A DNA stretch of 64,000 nucleotides from an uncultured Clostridia bacterium (GCA_947627905.1 CANQXX010000002.1:1-64000); one strand, 5' to 3'. Shown: positions 16,819 to 25,605, numbered from the stretch's first letter. The notes: generated by a model not told the origin, from the sequence alone. Numbers and translations are program-made.

Positions 16819-18291
16819 TTAAATGTTAGATGCTTCGGCAATTGCGTTTACAACTGCAAGAGCCTTGTTTCTTGTTTCTTCATATTCCTTTTCAGGAACG
16901 CTGTCATAAACAATTCCTGCGCCTGCCTGTACATAAGCCTTTCCATGGCGGAAAAGAACTGTTCTTATAGCTATGCAGGTGTCGATATTTCCGCTGAAGC
17001 CGAGGTAACCCACCGTTCCTCCGTAAAGACCGCGCTTTTTGTTTTCCAGTTCGTCGATTATTTCCATTGCGCGGACCTTAGGCGCACCTGAAAGTGTTCC
17101 GGCAGGAAGTACGGACATAAGCGCGTCCATAGCCGTTCTGCCTTCTGCAAGACGTCCCTGAACGTCGGAAACAAGGTGCATAACCTTTGAGTAGCGTTCA
17201 ACTCTCATAAAGTCAGTAACGTTGACCGTTCCGAAGCTGCATACCTTGCCAACATCGTTTCTGCCAAGATCGACAAGCATTGTGTGTTCCGCGCGTTCTT
17301 TTGGATCGGAAACAAGCTGTTTTTCAAAAGCCTTGTCCTCTTCATCGGTCTTTCCTCTGCCGATAGTTCCTGCAATAGGCTTTGTGATAACGGCACCGTC
17401 TGTAACGCTTACCAGCATTTCCGGAGAAGCTCCGGCTATGCAGTAATCCTTATGATCAAAATAATAAAGGTAGGGCGACGGGTTGGTAGAACGGAGCATA
17501 CGGTAAACATCAAAAGGAGCAGGGGGATCGGCAACTTCAAATCTCTGCGACAGCACTACCTGACTGATATCACCGTTTACAATGTGTTCCTTGGCCGATT
17601 CGACCATGGAGATAAATTCTTCCTTTGTAACATTTGAGGTGACCTTTATATCCTTTGCTTCGCCTGTTCCTGTTTTGAAAGACGGATTTGCATCGGCAAG
17701 AATCTTTCCGATATCCATTGACTTCCTGAAACATTCCTCATATTTTGCGTCAACATTTTCGCCGGCATTGATGTTCAGGATTATCACAGCCTTGTTTGTA
17801 AGGTGGTCATAAGCGACTATCTCATCATAAAGGAACATATTTGAATCCGGCATCTGAAGATCGTCCTCAGGGATATTAACGAGCTTTTTCTCAAATCTTC
17901 TTACGGTGTCGTAACCGAAATATCCTATCAGACCGCCTGTGAGCTTAGGTCTGTTTAGAAAAACAGGAGAGTTCCTTTTTTCAAGAATAGAATTGAAAAG
18001 CTCTATCGGATTTTCGCATGATCTGTTTTCAACTTTTCCGTTTTCGATTATTTCCGCTTTGTCGCCGAAGATGCGGACTTCCATTTTAGGGTCTATACCT
18101 ATAAAGGAATATCGTCCCCACTGTTCGGTATTGTCCACGCTTTCAAGAATGAAGCAGTTGTCGAATTTTTCCTTGAGCGCGGCAAACAGTCCCACAGGCG
18201 TACAGCCGTCAATGAGCATTTCATAGAATACCGGAACTGTTTTGTAATTCTGAAGAAGCGTTTTTACTTCTTCTTTTGATGGATACAACAT
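16819..18291 (-). CDS. trpE: Anthranilate synthase component I
   Basis: A 490-residue chorismate-using subunit that makes anthranilate with ammonia from TrpG. Seen: the feedback-site motif ILESVDN in the N-terminal domain, implying tryptophan inhibition, then the catalytic chorismate-binding domain with SPYLYYFDH, GASPEMLV, PIAGTIGRG, DLGRNDVGKV, GTLSGAPKVRAMEIIDE and YGGTVGYLGF. It is the first gene of the operon, behind AAAGGAG, and is controlled at transcription by the T-box upstream. Confidence 0.97.
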   Translation of the reverse strand: MLYPSKEEVKTLLQNYKTVPVFYEMLIDGCTPVGLFAALKEKFDNCFILESVDNTEQWGRYSFIGIDPKMEVRIFGDKAEIIENGKVENRSCENPIELFNSILEKRNSPVFLNRPKLTGGLIGYFGYDTVRRFEKKLVNIPEDDLQMPDSNMFLYDEIVAYDHLTNKAVIILNINAGENVDAKYEECFRKSMDIGKILADANPSFKTGTGEAKDIKVTSNVTKEEFISMVESAKEHIVNGDISQVVLSQRFEVADPPAPFDVYRMLRSTNPSPYLYYFDHKDYCIAGASPEMLVSVTDGAVITKPIAGTIGRGKTDEEDKAFEKQLVSDPKERAEHTMLVDLGRNDVGKVCSFGTVNVTDFMRVERYSKVMHLVSDVQGRLAEGRTAMDALMSVLPAGTLSGAPKVRAMEIIDELENKKRGLYGGTVGYLGFSGNIDTCIAIRTVLFRHGKAYVQAGAGIVYDSVPEKEYEETRNKALAVVNAIAEASNI

Positions 18292-18317
18292 AATAAAAAC
18301 TCCTTTCGTATCTGACG

Positions 18318-18687
18318 ATCAAAATAAAAGAGGTCTAACCTCCGGATCGCCGAATAATATCGGTGATCGGGACGATAGACCTCGTGGTGCCACCCGTTTT
18401 TACGGAATTAAAAAATTCCGCCTCATTGGATACAGACTGATGCGGAACTTCAACATTTTTGTTAAAACAGTTCAAGTACGCCGCTAATGCAGTTATACCC
18501 TATCCACTAACGCAGGAAATCGGCGCGGACTACTTGGGAAATTAATATCACCCGTTTGCCGTTGCTTCTCACAAACCCATTCACAGATACCGTTATGATC
18601 CGCACTCACACCAACGGCGGATTCTCTGATACATCAGCATATCTGCTACTTACTTTTGATCGTCGAATTTAAAAATATTAAATTACG
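18318..18687 (-). promoter_or_regulatory. T-box leader (tryptophan) upstream of trpE
   Basis: The transcript carries the conserved antiterminator element GGGTGGCACCACG (plus-strand 18383-18395). The UGGC bulge is complementary to a tRNA 3' end with discriminator G, as in tRNA-Trp. A competing terminator follows: GAGGTCTA with TAGACCTC (18330-18383), then TTTTATTTT. A large stem I region with an AGAGA-type motif lies near the 5' end. A TGG in its internal loop is the likely specifier, but I cannot fix its position without folding. Uncharged tRNA-Trp should stabilise antitermination and switch on the operon. Confidence 0.93.
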
Positions 18688-18693
18688 TTAATC

Positions 18694-18722
18694 ATTTTAC
18701 GCCCTACAATATTATTTGTCAA
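18694..18722 (-). promoter_or_regulatory. Sigma-A promoter of the trp operon
   Basis: On the minus strand TTGACA (18722-18717), a 17-bp spacer and TAAAAT (18699-18694). Transcription would start near 18687, giving a leader of about 395 nt that contains the T-box. Confidence 0.85.
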
Positions 18723-18737
18723 TAGGGAAAGAATAAA

Positions 18738-18787
18738 ATTGTCACACCGCACAATTTACTAACGCAAAATTTGTGCAGCATGACAAT
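18738..18787 (-). terminator. Terminator-like hairpin after the PBP-GGDEF gene
   Basis: ATTGTCA and TGACAAT form an outer stem, and GCACAATTT with AAATTTGTGC an inner stem. On the minus strand an AATTTTATTC tail follows. It separates the cyclase gene from the trp promoter. Confidence 0.6.
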
Positions 18788-18798
18788 ATTAACATTTG

Positions 18799-20739
18799 TT
18801 ATTTTACGCTTCCGGATTTTCTGTAGAAAAATCCTTCTTCCTGCTTGAATTTTTCCTTTGCTGAGAACATTCTGCTGTCGGCAATATTGAAAGGCTTTTC
18901 AATAGAATCATAATCCGTCACCGGACCGAAGAACGTACCTATGCTTATAGTTATCGAGTAAGGCTTATCCGCAGCTTCATTGACATTTTTCAGATAATCG
19001 TTTATCTGTTTTTCCGTTTCTGCGATCTTGTCCTCCGAAGCGACCGATCCGCTTATTATAACATATTCGTCGCCGCCTATCCTGTAGCATCTCATATCGT
19101 CCCTGCACGCTTCGCGGAAAGCATTTGCAACGGCTTTTATAGCGAAATCGCCTTCACCGTGTCCGAAAGTGTCATTTATGTATTTAAGGTTATTAAGATC
19201 TCCGAGAATTATAGTAAGACAGCCGCCGTTTTCCTTTATGCTTGAAAAGATATTTACGGAATACAGGTTGAAGCCGTTTCTGTTGTATATTCCGGTAAGA
19301 AGATCCGTAACGGCATTATCTTCCATTTTTTTATACATATACATAAGGTTTCTCTGTCTGCGCAGGCTTTCAAGAGAAGTGCATACATACCTTATCCACT
19401 GGCTGTAGCAAGCCGGATAACAATTCAGATCATCATCAGAGAAAACGGCATAGCCAAAGCACCTGTCATTGAAATGTACCGGACTGAAATAGAATGCACG
19501 CGGCTTCGGACGTCTGTCAAACAGCGTCGGGAACATTTCGGAAATATCAAATTCCAGTTCCGGATTAACGCGTTTTTCATCTCCCATTTTGCGCAGAGGC
19601 AATGTCATTTTCTGGGAATATCCTGCCTTGCGGTAATTCTGATTTTGTTCAGTCTCACCCATATTATCCCAGTTGTCACACAGACAAAGACTGAAATTTG
19701 AATTATTTCCCAAAAGATAAGTATACCATGCCAGAGTAGTCATGTAGCTTTTAAGATCCTTCTGAGAAATAAGCGATTCAAGCATGAAATTGTATGTGGA
19801 ATTGAACGCGCCGTAATAATCATGATCCCGCCAGTTCTTGTATTTTTGCCGTATCTCTTCGGCGGCTTCGTTGGGACAGCCGCAGCTTTTACCGTAAATT
19901 ATATCCGTTCCGCAGGTCTCGTCGATGAATTTTGTATCGGTCATCAGGCTGTGGAGCATACTTACCGCTCTTCTGCCGGTCACCTCCGACGGAAGCTCGC
20001 ATGAGGTAATGCATGGGATATAATTTATTCCTGCTTCGATAGAATCGTATCCCGTGACCGCAACATCTTCGGGAACTCTGTAGCCGTGGGCTTTAAGAGC
20101 TTCACATACGCTTACTGCCATTGTATCGCTTGCACAGGCGATAGCCTGCGGCATAGGACGTGGATCGTCTATAAGCGTCTGAACGACTTCTTCACCTTTT
20201 TCATACCAGAAATCCCCATAAAAAACTCTGCTCTGATCTATAGGGATATCATGTTCTATAAGCGCTTCATAATATCCGGTAAGTCGGTTGGTAGAATGCG
20301 GATGCCCTTTGATACCGGTCATGAATGCTATATCCGTGAGACGGTGTTTTTCAATAAGGTGTGAGATTATCTTCTTTATGCTGAGGATATCGTCAGTAAA
20401 AATATTATGGAAATGCTCGCTTTTTATATCGACTGATACTACGGGCTTTTTGAACTTTTTGATCATATCCTGTTCGACTATCTTGTCGATATTATTTATT
20501 CTCAGTGTGTCCGGCACGAAAATTATCCCGTCAAGGGCAGAATAATTTATCATATTGAAAATGTTTGCTTCGCCGGCGTGCCAGTCCGTGGAAAGCTCAT
20601 CTTTTATTAGTGTAGAAAACACAGCTATATCGTAATTGAGCTTGAATGCCTGTTCGGTTATGCCTGAAAGAAGTTTATGCTGATATGGAGCATCAGGCTG
20701 TGAAAGTATAACGCCGATGAGCTTCCGGAATTTTTTCAT
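18799..20739 (-). CDS. Cytosolic LacI-type receptor domain fused to a GGDEF diguanylate cyclase
   Basis: A 646-residue protein likely to make cyclic di-GMP in answer to a small ligand. Residues 1-290 look like the periplasmic-binding-protein-like domain of LacI regulators (RKLIGVILSQPDAPYQ, AIACASDTMAVSVCEALKAHG, VPEDVAVTGYDSIEAGI), but without the DNA-binding helix-turn-helix. A middle region (about 300-470) has no motif I can name. Residues 480-640 are GGDEF: LTGIYNRNGFNLY, GDLNNLKYINDTFGHGEGD and the active site RIGGDEYVI. No RxxD product-inhibition site is at the usual place. There is no signal peptide or membrane helix, so the sensed ligand is intracellular. I start at ATG 20739, which has GGGAGTG 9 nt before it. 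Confidence 0.85.
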   Translation of the reverse strand: MKKFRKLIGVILSQPDAPYQHKLLSGITEQAFKLNYDIAVFSTLIKDELSTDWHAGEANIFNMINYSALDGIIFVPDTLRINNIDKIVEQDMIKKFKKPVVSVDIKSEHFHNIFTDDILSIKKIISHLIEKHRLTDIAFMTGIKGHPHSTNRLTGYYEALIEHDIPIDQSRVFYGDFWYEKGEEVVQTLIDDPRPMPQAIACASDTMAVSVCEALKAHGYRVPEDVAVTGYDSIEAGINYIPCITSCELPSEVTGRRAVSMLHSLMTDTKFIDETCGTDIIYGKSCGCPNEAAEEIRQKYKNWRDHDYYGAFNSTYNFMLESLISQKDLKSYMTTLAWYTYLLGNNSNFSLCLCDNWDNMGETEQNQNYRKAGYSQKMTLPLRKMGDEKRVNPELEFDISEMFPTLFDRRPKPRAFYFSPVHFNDRCFGYAVFSDDDLNCYPACYSQWIRYVCTSLESLRRQRNLMYMYKKMEDNAVTDLLTGIYNRNGFNLYSVNIFSSIKENGGCLTIILGDLNNLKYINDTFGHGEGDFAIKAVANAFREACRDDMRCYRIGGDEYVIISGSVASEDKIAETEKQINDYLKNVNEAADKPYSITISIGTFFGPVTDYDSIEKPFNIADSRMFSAKEKFKQEEGFFYRKSGSVK

Positions 20740-21057
20740 TAAATAATGCACTCCCATATTCTGTAAATAAATTTATATTTTTTGCCTTGCTGGCAATAAT
20801 ATTTTACAATATTTTACAATCAGCAAATGTATACTGCCGTTGATAATATTTTAACATATTTTTTTGAGAATGTCACCATGTTTTTAAAAAATAATCTGCA
20901 TTTTTTCAGAGAGATTTTTGTGCATTTTATAGTGATTTGCAAAATTATTTCAAATACAACTGCAAATTATTAACTATTTATTGTTTAATGCAGCGGATTT
21001 TAAGGATATAATTATACTTGTATACTTTAGAATAATGAGACAGGTCGGTAGAATATT
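20740..21057. other. Intergenic region between divergent genes
   Basis: An AT-rich 318-bp gap between the cyclase (-) and the MFS gene (+). It holds a tandem AATATTTTAC repeat near 20798-20820 and a TATAAT at 21007-21012 without a good -35. I see no gene or stable RNA structure in it. Confidence 0.5.
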
Positions 21058-22299
21058 ATGAAATTTACATATAAACATACGCTTGCTGCCTGCTATTCGG
21101 GATATATAACGCAGGCGATAGTAAACAATCTTTCTCCGCTGCTGTTTGTTACATTCAACAGAACGCTCGGGATATCGCTTGAAAAGATATCTCTGCTGAT
21201 AACAGTGAACTTCGTAACGCAGATAGTAACGGATATATGTTCCTCAAAGATAGCTGCTTGTATGGGAGTCCGCCGTTCAATGGTCATTGCACATCTGGTT
21301 TCCGCAGCAGGGCTTGTAGGAATGGGCGTCTTTCCGTATATATTTTCCGATCCTTTTGCAGGACTGGTGCTTTCCGGCATATTATGCGCAGTGGGCGGCG
21401 GTCTGGATGAGGTCCTTGTCAGTCCTATAGTTGATTCACTGCCCGGAAGCGCAAAGGCTTCTTCAATGAGCCTGCTCCATTCGTTCTACTGCTGGGGACA
21501 GGCAGGAGTTATAATATTTTCAACGCTGTTTTTTACATTTGCCGGCATTGAAAACTGGCGGATACTTCCGGCGATATGGGCAATAGTACCTATATTAACA
21601 TCGCTGCTTTTTGTAAAAGTCCCGCTTCTGCCTTTTGCGGAAGAAACGGGAGAGAAAACGTCTTTCCGTAAAATAATGCTTAACGGGAAATTCCTGCTGT
21701 TCTGCCTGCTGATGATATCGGCAGGAGCTGCGGAGCTGGCGGTCTCCCAGTGGGCGTCTCTTTTTGCGGAAAGGGGACTGGGAGTTTCCAAGACAACGGG
21801 AGATCTGTTAGGACCTTGTATGTTTGCGCTGTTAATGGGTTCGGCAAGATTATGGTATGGTATATTCGGCAAAAAAATAAAACTTGCTCCGGTAATTGCA
21901 GCAAGTTCGGCGCTTTGCGTTTTAAGCTACGGACTTGTGGTATTTTCGCCTTATGCATGGCTTTCGCTGGCAGGCTGCGGACTTTGCGGACTTTCGGTGG
22001 GAATAATGTGGCCCGGAACTTTCAGCCTTGCAACTGAAAAATTTCCGTCGGGCGGAACGGCAATGTTCTCCGTTCTGGCGCTGTGCGGAGATATAGGCTG
22101 TTCGTCCGGACCGGGACTTGTGGGTATATTCACAGGCGCGGCTGAAAAGGGTTCCGAATGGATAATGAAGATTTTTCCGAATGCAGAAGCGTCAATGTCC
22201 GGATTGAAAGCCGGTCTTATGTTTGCGTCGGTATTTCCGGCAATTATGCTTCTGGGAGTTATCTTACTTTCAAAAAAAGAAAGGAAAGGCAATGTTTGA
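21058..22299 (+). CDS. Major facilitator superfamily transporter
   Basis: A 413-residue inner-membrane carrier with about twelve hydrophobic helices in two halves separated by a polar loop near residues 195-205 (EETGEKTSFRKIMLNGK). Seen: an N-terminal helix start ACYSGYITQAIVNNLSPLLF, the loop 2-3 region SKIAACMGVRRSMVIAHL, and the later GLCGLSVGIMWPGTFSLATEKFP, reminiscent of the fucose/sugar-permease (FHS) subgroup. The substrate is unknown, with sugars a reasonable guess. The ribosome site is poor. The downstream kinase gene starts 33 nt later. Confidence 0.85.
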   Translation: MKFTYKHTLAACYSGYITQAIVNNLSPLLFVTFNRTLGISLEKISLLITVNFVTQIVTDICSSKIAACMGVRRSMVIAHLVSAAGLVGMGVFPYIFSDPFAGLVLSGILCAVGGGLDEVLVSPIVDSLPGSAKASSMSLLHSFYCWGQAGVIIFSTLFFTFAGIENWRILPAIWAIVPILTSLLFVKVPLLPFAEETGEKTSFRKIMLNGKFLLFCLLMISAGAAELAVSQWASLFAERGLGVSKTTGDLLGPCMFALLMGSARLWYGIFGKKIKLAPVIAASSALCVLSYGLVVFSPYAWLSLAGCGLCGLSVGIMWPGTFSLATEKFPSGGTAMFSVLALCGDIGCSSGPGLVGIFTGAAEKGSEWIMKIFPNAEASMSGLKAGLMFASVFPAIMLLGVILLSKKERKGNV

Positions 22300-22332
22300 T
22301 AATCGGAAAATCGGGATCTATAGGAGTATATT

Positions 22333-22863
22333 ATGAAAATAATAGCAATAGGAGCCATAACGGCAGGAGGAAAAACAACGATCGTCAATGCAGTGAAAGA
22401 CCGGCTGCCAAGAACGGCATCACTTCACTTTGACGACTATTCTTTTGAGGGAGAAGTTGAAGATTTTTCCAAGTGGTTATCGGAAGGCGCAGATGTTAAT
22501 GTATGGGATCTGACACCGCTGAAAGCGGACATTGAAAATATCATGCAAAGCGGTAATTACGATTATCTGCTGCTTGATTATCCGTTTGCATATCAGCATA
22601 ACATGATCAGGGACTATCTGGATTGCTGCATATTTATTGATACACCGCTCGATATAGCGCTTGCACGGAGAGTTATCAGAGATATGAAAGACGCTGATGC
22701 AGACGAGATACGCAATGAGATGTATTCATATCTGCAATTTGCAAGAATTGTTTATGTTCAAATGCAGCAAGAACATTTGTCGTCTTGTGATAATGTGATC
22801 GACGGTGCAAAGGAACTTGATGACATCATAAATGAAATCGCAGAAATAATTTTAAAATGTTGA
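22333..22863 (+). CDS. Uridine-kinase-like P-loop nucleoside kinase
   Basis: A 176-residue small kinase-fold protein. Seen: the variant P-loop GAITAGGKTT at residues 7-16, the DD pair in LHFDDYSFEG (substrate-binding Asp as in uridine kinase and phosphoribulokinase relatives), and LDYPFAYQHN with CIFIDTPLDIALARRVIRD, the lid-type arginine motif of nucleoside kinases. The phosphorylated substrate is not clear. TAGGAG precedes the ATG, and the phosphatase gene follows after 30 nt. Confidence 0.75.
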   Translation: MKIIAIGAITAGGKTTIVNAVKDRLPRTASLHFDDYSFEGEVEDFSKWLSEGADVNVWDLTPLKADIENIMQSGNYDYLLLDYPFAYQHNMIRDYLDCCIFIDTPLDIALARRVIRDMKDADADEIRNEMYSYLQFARIVYVQMQQEHLSSCDNVIDGAKELDDIINEIAEIILKC

Positions 22864-22893
22864 ATTTCCATAATTCCTAAAGGAGAAAGGATC

Positions 22894-23556
22894 ATGCTTA
22901 AAATTTATTTTGTCCGCCATGCTCAGGCTATGGGAAATGTTCTGAAATTCTTTCAGGGACGTACCGACTGCGAATTGAGCGATCTTGGCAGGGAACAGTT
23001 AAAATATCTTGCTGAAAGATTTAAAGAAATACCCATTGAAAAAATTTATTCCAGTCCGCTTAAAAGAACTATGGAAACGGCGGAAGCGGTAAATAAATAT
23101 CACGGTGTTCCCATAATTCAGGATAACGGACTTATCGAGATAAACGGCGGTGTTCTTGAAGGACGTCCTTGGTCGGAATTTACCGAAAAATATCCTGTTG
23201 AATTTGACCTCTGGCAGAATAAAATGCAGGATTTTTACATAAAAGACGGCGAGACGATGCGCGAAGTTTTTGAGCGCATGAAAAATACCATGACAAAAAT
23301 AATTTCCGAAAATCAGGGAAGAACGATCGCCGTGGTTTCTCATGGCTGCGCGCTGAAAAATTATCTTTGTTATGCGAACGGCGACGAGATAGAGAAGATC
23401 GCAGACGTTGGCTGGTCCACAAATACGGCGGTATCGCTGGTGGAATATGACGATGAAAATTCTCCGAGGATAATTTTCAAGAATGATATCAGTCATCTGC
23501 CGGAGGAAGCATCAACGCCAATGCCTTTTAAGACAAACGAGAATATTACTGTCTGA
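22894..23556 (+). CDS. Histidine phosphatase family protein
   Basis: A 220-residue cytosolic phosphatase of the phosphoglycerate-mutase-like branch. Seen: the catalytic FVRHAQAMGN (RHA instead of the usual RHG, phosphohistidine at residue 8), the phosphate-binding arginine in SSPLKRTMETAEA, the acid region EINGGVLEGRPWSEF, and the second catalytic histidine in VVSHGCALKNYL. Targets in this family range from sugar phosphates to nucleotides and none is indicated. AAAGGAG lies before the ATG. Confidence 0.88.
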   Translation: MLKIYFVRHAQAMGNVLKFFQGRTDCELSDLGREQLKYLAERFKEIPIEKIYSSPLKRTMETAEAVNKYHGVPIIQDNGLIEINGGVLEGRPWSEFTEKYPVEFDLWQNKMQDFYIKDGETMREVFERMKNTMTKIISENQGRTIAVVSHGCALKNYLCYANGDEIEKIADVGWSTNTAVSLVEYDDENSPRIIFKNDISHLPEEASTPMPFKTNENITV

Positions 23557-23592
23557 ATCCCGCAGATCACAAAATGATAAAGGAGAATTTTA

Positions 23593-24018
23593 ATGCGTAT
23601 AATGGCAGTTGATCTCGGTGACAGCAGGACCGGCATAGCAGTATGCGACAGGGACGAGATACTTGCTTCGCCGCTGACGGTAATTACCGAATATAATACC
23701 GAAAAATGTGCGGAAAAAGTTGCCGCGCTTGCAAAACAGGAAAAAGCGGAAATGATAGTTGTGGGACTTCCTAAAAATATGAACGGGACTTCCGGAGAAC
23801 GTGCGGAAAAGTGTACGGGATTTGCACGACTTGTGGGGGAAATATCCGGACTTCCCACCGAAATGTGGGACGAGCGCAGGACTACAGTTACGGCGCATAA
23901 TTATCTCAACGAGACGAATGTACGCGGGAAAAAGCGCAAAGCCGTCGTTGATGCAGTTGCTGCTACGATAATTCTTGAGTCGTATCTTGAGTATCGGAAG
24001 AATTGTCCGAAGCCCTGA
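23593..24018 (+). CDS. ruvX: Putative pre-16S rRNA nuclease / Holliday junction resolvase RuvX (YqgF)
   Basis: A 141-residue RNase H-like nuclease needed for 16S rRNA 5' end processing in some bacteria and once proposed as a Holliday resolvase. Seen: MAVDLGDSRTGIAV with the first catalytic Asp, IVVGLPKNMNGTSGERAE, the conserved MWDERRTTVTAHN, and the last acid in KAVVDAVAATIILESYLE. The 3' end overlaps the converging TauE-type gene by 56 bp. Confidence 0.93.
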   Translation: MRIMAVDLGDSRTGIAVCDRDEILASPLTVITEYNTEKCAEKVAALAKQEKAEMIVVGLPKNMNGTSGERAEKCTGFARLVGEISGLPTEMWDERRTTVTAHNYLNETNVRGKKRKAVVDAVAATIILESYLEYRKNCPKP

Positions 24019-24361
24019 AAAACAGTTCCTTAAAACCTATGATAAGGATAAATACTGCGAAAATTTTCCGCAGACCTTGTGAGCCGATATATTTAGCCGC
24101 AAAAGCTCCGAGCACGGCGAAAATACTTCCCGTTATTACTGCGGGAAGTATTTTTTTCCATTCGATAAGTTTGTTTTTAGTGTGTATAATTACAGAGAGT
24201 ATAGCTATAGGTATAAAATAAACAAGATTTATTCCCTGCGCCGCAAGCTGATCGTATCCTGCAAAAACTGTCAGATATATTATCAGTATCATTCCTCCGC
24301 CAACGCCGAGGGACGCAAATATCCCTGTAAAAAACGCTGCTGCAAAAGACCAGAACATCAT
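23963..24361 (-). CDS. TauE/SafE-family permease, second half
   Basis: A 132-residue membrane protein with about four helices, matching one half-repeat of TauE/SafE (DUF81) anion exporters. Seen: ASLGVGGGMILIIYL near the N-terminus, the repeat hallmark, and GSIFAVLGAFAAKYIGSQGLRKIFAVFILIIG near the end. It begins in an ATGA overlap with the stop of the other half-gene. The Ser/Thr/Gln-rich tail crosses into the ruvX 3' end. Likely function is export of a sulfite- or sulfonate-like anion, but the specificity is open. Confidence 0.85.
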   Translation of the reverse strand: MMFWSFAAAFFTGIFASLGVGGGMILIIYLTVFAGYDQLAAQGINLVYFIPIAILSVIIHTKNKLIEWKKILPAVITGSIFAVLGAFAAKYIGSQGLRKIFAVFILIIGFKELFFRASDNSSDTQDTTQELS

Positions 24362-24717
24362 AAAAATAATATCCTTCCGCCGGAAATCATCAATATTATG
24401 CCAAAAATCCTTCTTAATAAATTTGTAGGGATCTTTTTCATTAAATATCCTCCCAGAGCCGCGCCTGCAAGCCCGAACGGGATAAGCGGCAGGGCGTCAT
24501 TCCATTGAAAATTCTTTCCGTATGCGTAAAAAAACGCCGATATCAGCGACAGCGGAAGAGTAAGCGCAAGGGAAGTGGCGTGAGCTTTTTTTATCGGTAT
24601 GCCTCCTTTTTTCAAAAGCGGTACGGCGGCAATGCCTCCTCCGGAACCGAAAAGCCCGTTGCATATCCCTGTGACTGCGCCTAAAATGCAGTAATATGTT
24701 TTCTTGAATTTTTCCAT
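24358..24717 (-). CDS. TauE/SafE-family permease, first half
   Basis: A 119-residue membrane protein with about four helices equal to the N-terminal half of TauE/SafE permeases, which are normally about 250 residues. Seen: GLFGSGGGIAAVPLLKKGGIPIKKAHATSL, the paired glycine-rich hairpin. It couples translationally to the second half through a 4-bp overlap, so the two presumably assemble as a heterodimer. I see no frameshift that would restore a fusion: each half has its own ribosome site (GGAG here, AAGGAT for the next). Confidence 0.85.
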   Translation of the reverse strand: MEKFKKTYYCILGAVTGICNGLFGSGGGIAAVPLLKKGGIPIKKAHATSLALTLPLSLISAFFYAYGKNFQWNDALPLIPFGLAGAALGGYLMKKIPTNLLRRIFGIILMISGGRILFL

Positions 24718-24791
24718 AAAAAATCTCCGAATCTATAATATAAAAATATTATTTTACGGACGGCATTGATTTATTCTGTTATTTTTGCAAA

Positions 24792-24823
24792 TAAAAAGCG
24801 GACCTCCGAACGGAAGTCCGCTT
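24792..24823 (-). terminator. Terminator of the 6S-like RNA
   Basis: AAGCGGACCTCC pairs with GGAAGTCCGCTT, tetraloop GAAC. On the minus strand TTTTTAT follows. Confidence 0.85.
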
Positions 24824-25039
24824 ATCTTCTAAAATAACCGCCTTGCCGCCATGTGAAGCATAAAACCCGCACTCAGCAGGTGGGCAACAGCCCATCAGTT
24901 TCACGCTCCCTGCGTCCGTTGTTCCCCACATCTAATGGGGCGGGAGGTCTGCAATCCGCTGACGGAGACTGAATCCCTTTATTTATGTGTTGGATTATAA
25001 AATCACACTTTATCGGACAAGGCAGAAATTCATTTTCTG
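24824..25039 (-). ncRNA. ssrS: Probable 6S RNA (SsrS)
   Basis: A stand-alone minus-strand RNA of about 215-245 nt with its own promoter and terminator and no ORF. Its ends close with GCCTTG / CAAGGC. Between them lie two imperfect long arms with GC-rich hairpins (CCCCATTAGATGTGGGG-type, CGTCAGCGG with its partner) flanking a less paired centre, the rod-and-bubble layout of 6S RNA. 6S binds sigma-A RNA polymerase and damps transcription in stationary phase. The identification rests on size, architecture and the independent unit. An Rfam RF00013 search would settle it. Confidence 0.6.
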
Positions 25040-25045
25040 TATATT

Positions 25046-25074
25046 ATTATATCACATGATAAAATAAAAATCAA
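25046..25074 (-). promoter_or_regulatory. Sigma-A promoter of the 6S-like RNA
   Basis: Minus strand TTGATT (25074-25069), 17 bp, TATAAT (25051-25046). Confidence 0.75.
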
Positions 25075-25136
25075 TAGAAATTTTTAGATTTTTTCGGGAA
25101 ATTACTTTTCATGCGGAAACAATTGCTGTTCCGGAT

Positions 25137-25161
25137 AAAAAAGAGACAGCCACGCTGTCTC
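25137..25161 (-). terminator. Terminator of the DUF1292 gene
   Basis: GAGACAGC-cac-GCTGTCTC stem with a TTTTTT tail on the minus strand. Confidence 0.85.
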
Positions 25162-25169
25162 CGGAAAAA

Positions 25170-25496
25170 TTATTCTTCTTCATCTTCATCGTAAATGTCA
25201 TTAAGACGTTCAAGGAACATATTTCCTATACGTTCATATTCTTCGTCATTGTCGATAGAAACGAGAGTTTCTTCATTGTTTTCGTCATATTCGGATTTGA
25301 GAACTACAAGCTCCGTATCTTCGGCAAGCTGGGCAGCCGGGTCACTGCTATAAGGAACAAGCGCATAATAACGTTCGCCGTCCACGTCCATAGTGTCAAG
25401 AAGTTCAAACTGCTGCTCGACGCCTTCCTCGTCCTCAAGGGTATAGATGTCGGCAAGCATATCCATATCGTCGTTCATATTATTCATATCCGGCAT
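25170..25496 (-). CDS. DUF1292 domain-containing protein
   Basis: A 108-residue very acidic cytosolic protein with the DUF1292 core: DIYTLEDEEGVEQQFELLDTM, ERYYALVPY, ELVVLKSEYDENNEETLVSIDNDEEYERI. The family is widespread in Firmicutes, often near yqgF/ruvX and alaS-type genes, and has no established function. Here ruvX is about 1.2 kb away, in loose keeping with that. An Asp/Met-rich N-terminus and DEDEEE tail flank the domain. AAGGAGG lies before the ATG. Confidence 0.9.
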   Translation of the reverse strand: MPDMNNMNDDMDMLADIYTLEDEEGVEQQFELLDTMDVDGERYYALVPYSSDPAAQLAEDTELVVLKSEYDENNEETLVSIDNDEEYERIGNMFLERLNDIYDEDEEE

Positions 25497-25605
25497 GATG
25501 TATCCTCCTTAAAATTCAGAATGGGTGTCCGGCTTTCCGACACCCAACTATTTAATTATATAATATACGGAAATGATTGTCAAGATAAAAAATCAACAAA
25601 AATTC

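Noticed and set aside
23963-24717. Frameshifted single TauE/SafE gene
   Set aside because: Each half has its own ribosome site and start, and the 4-bp overlap is a normal gene junction, so a genuine pair is more likely than a broken gene.
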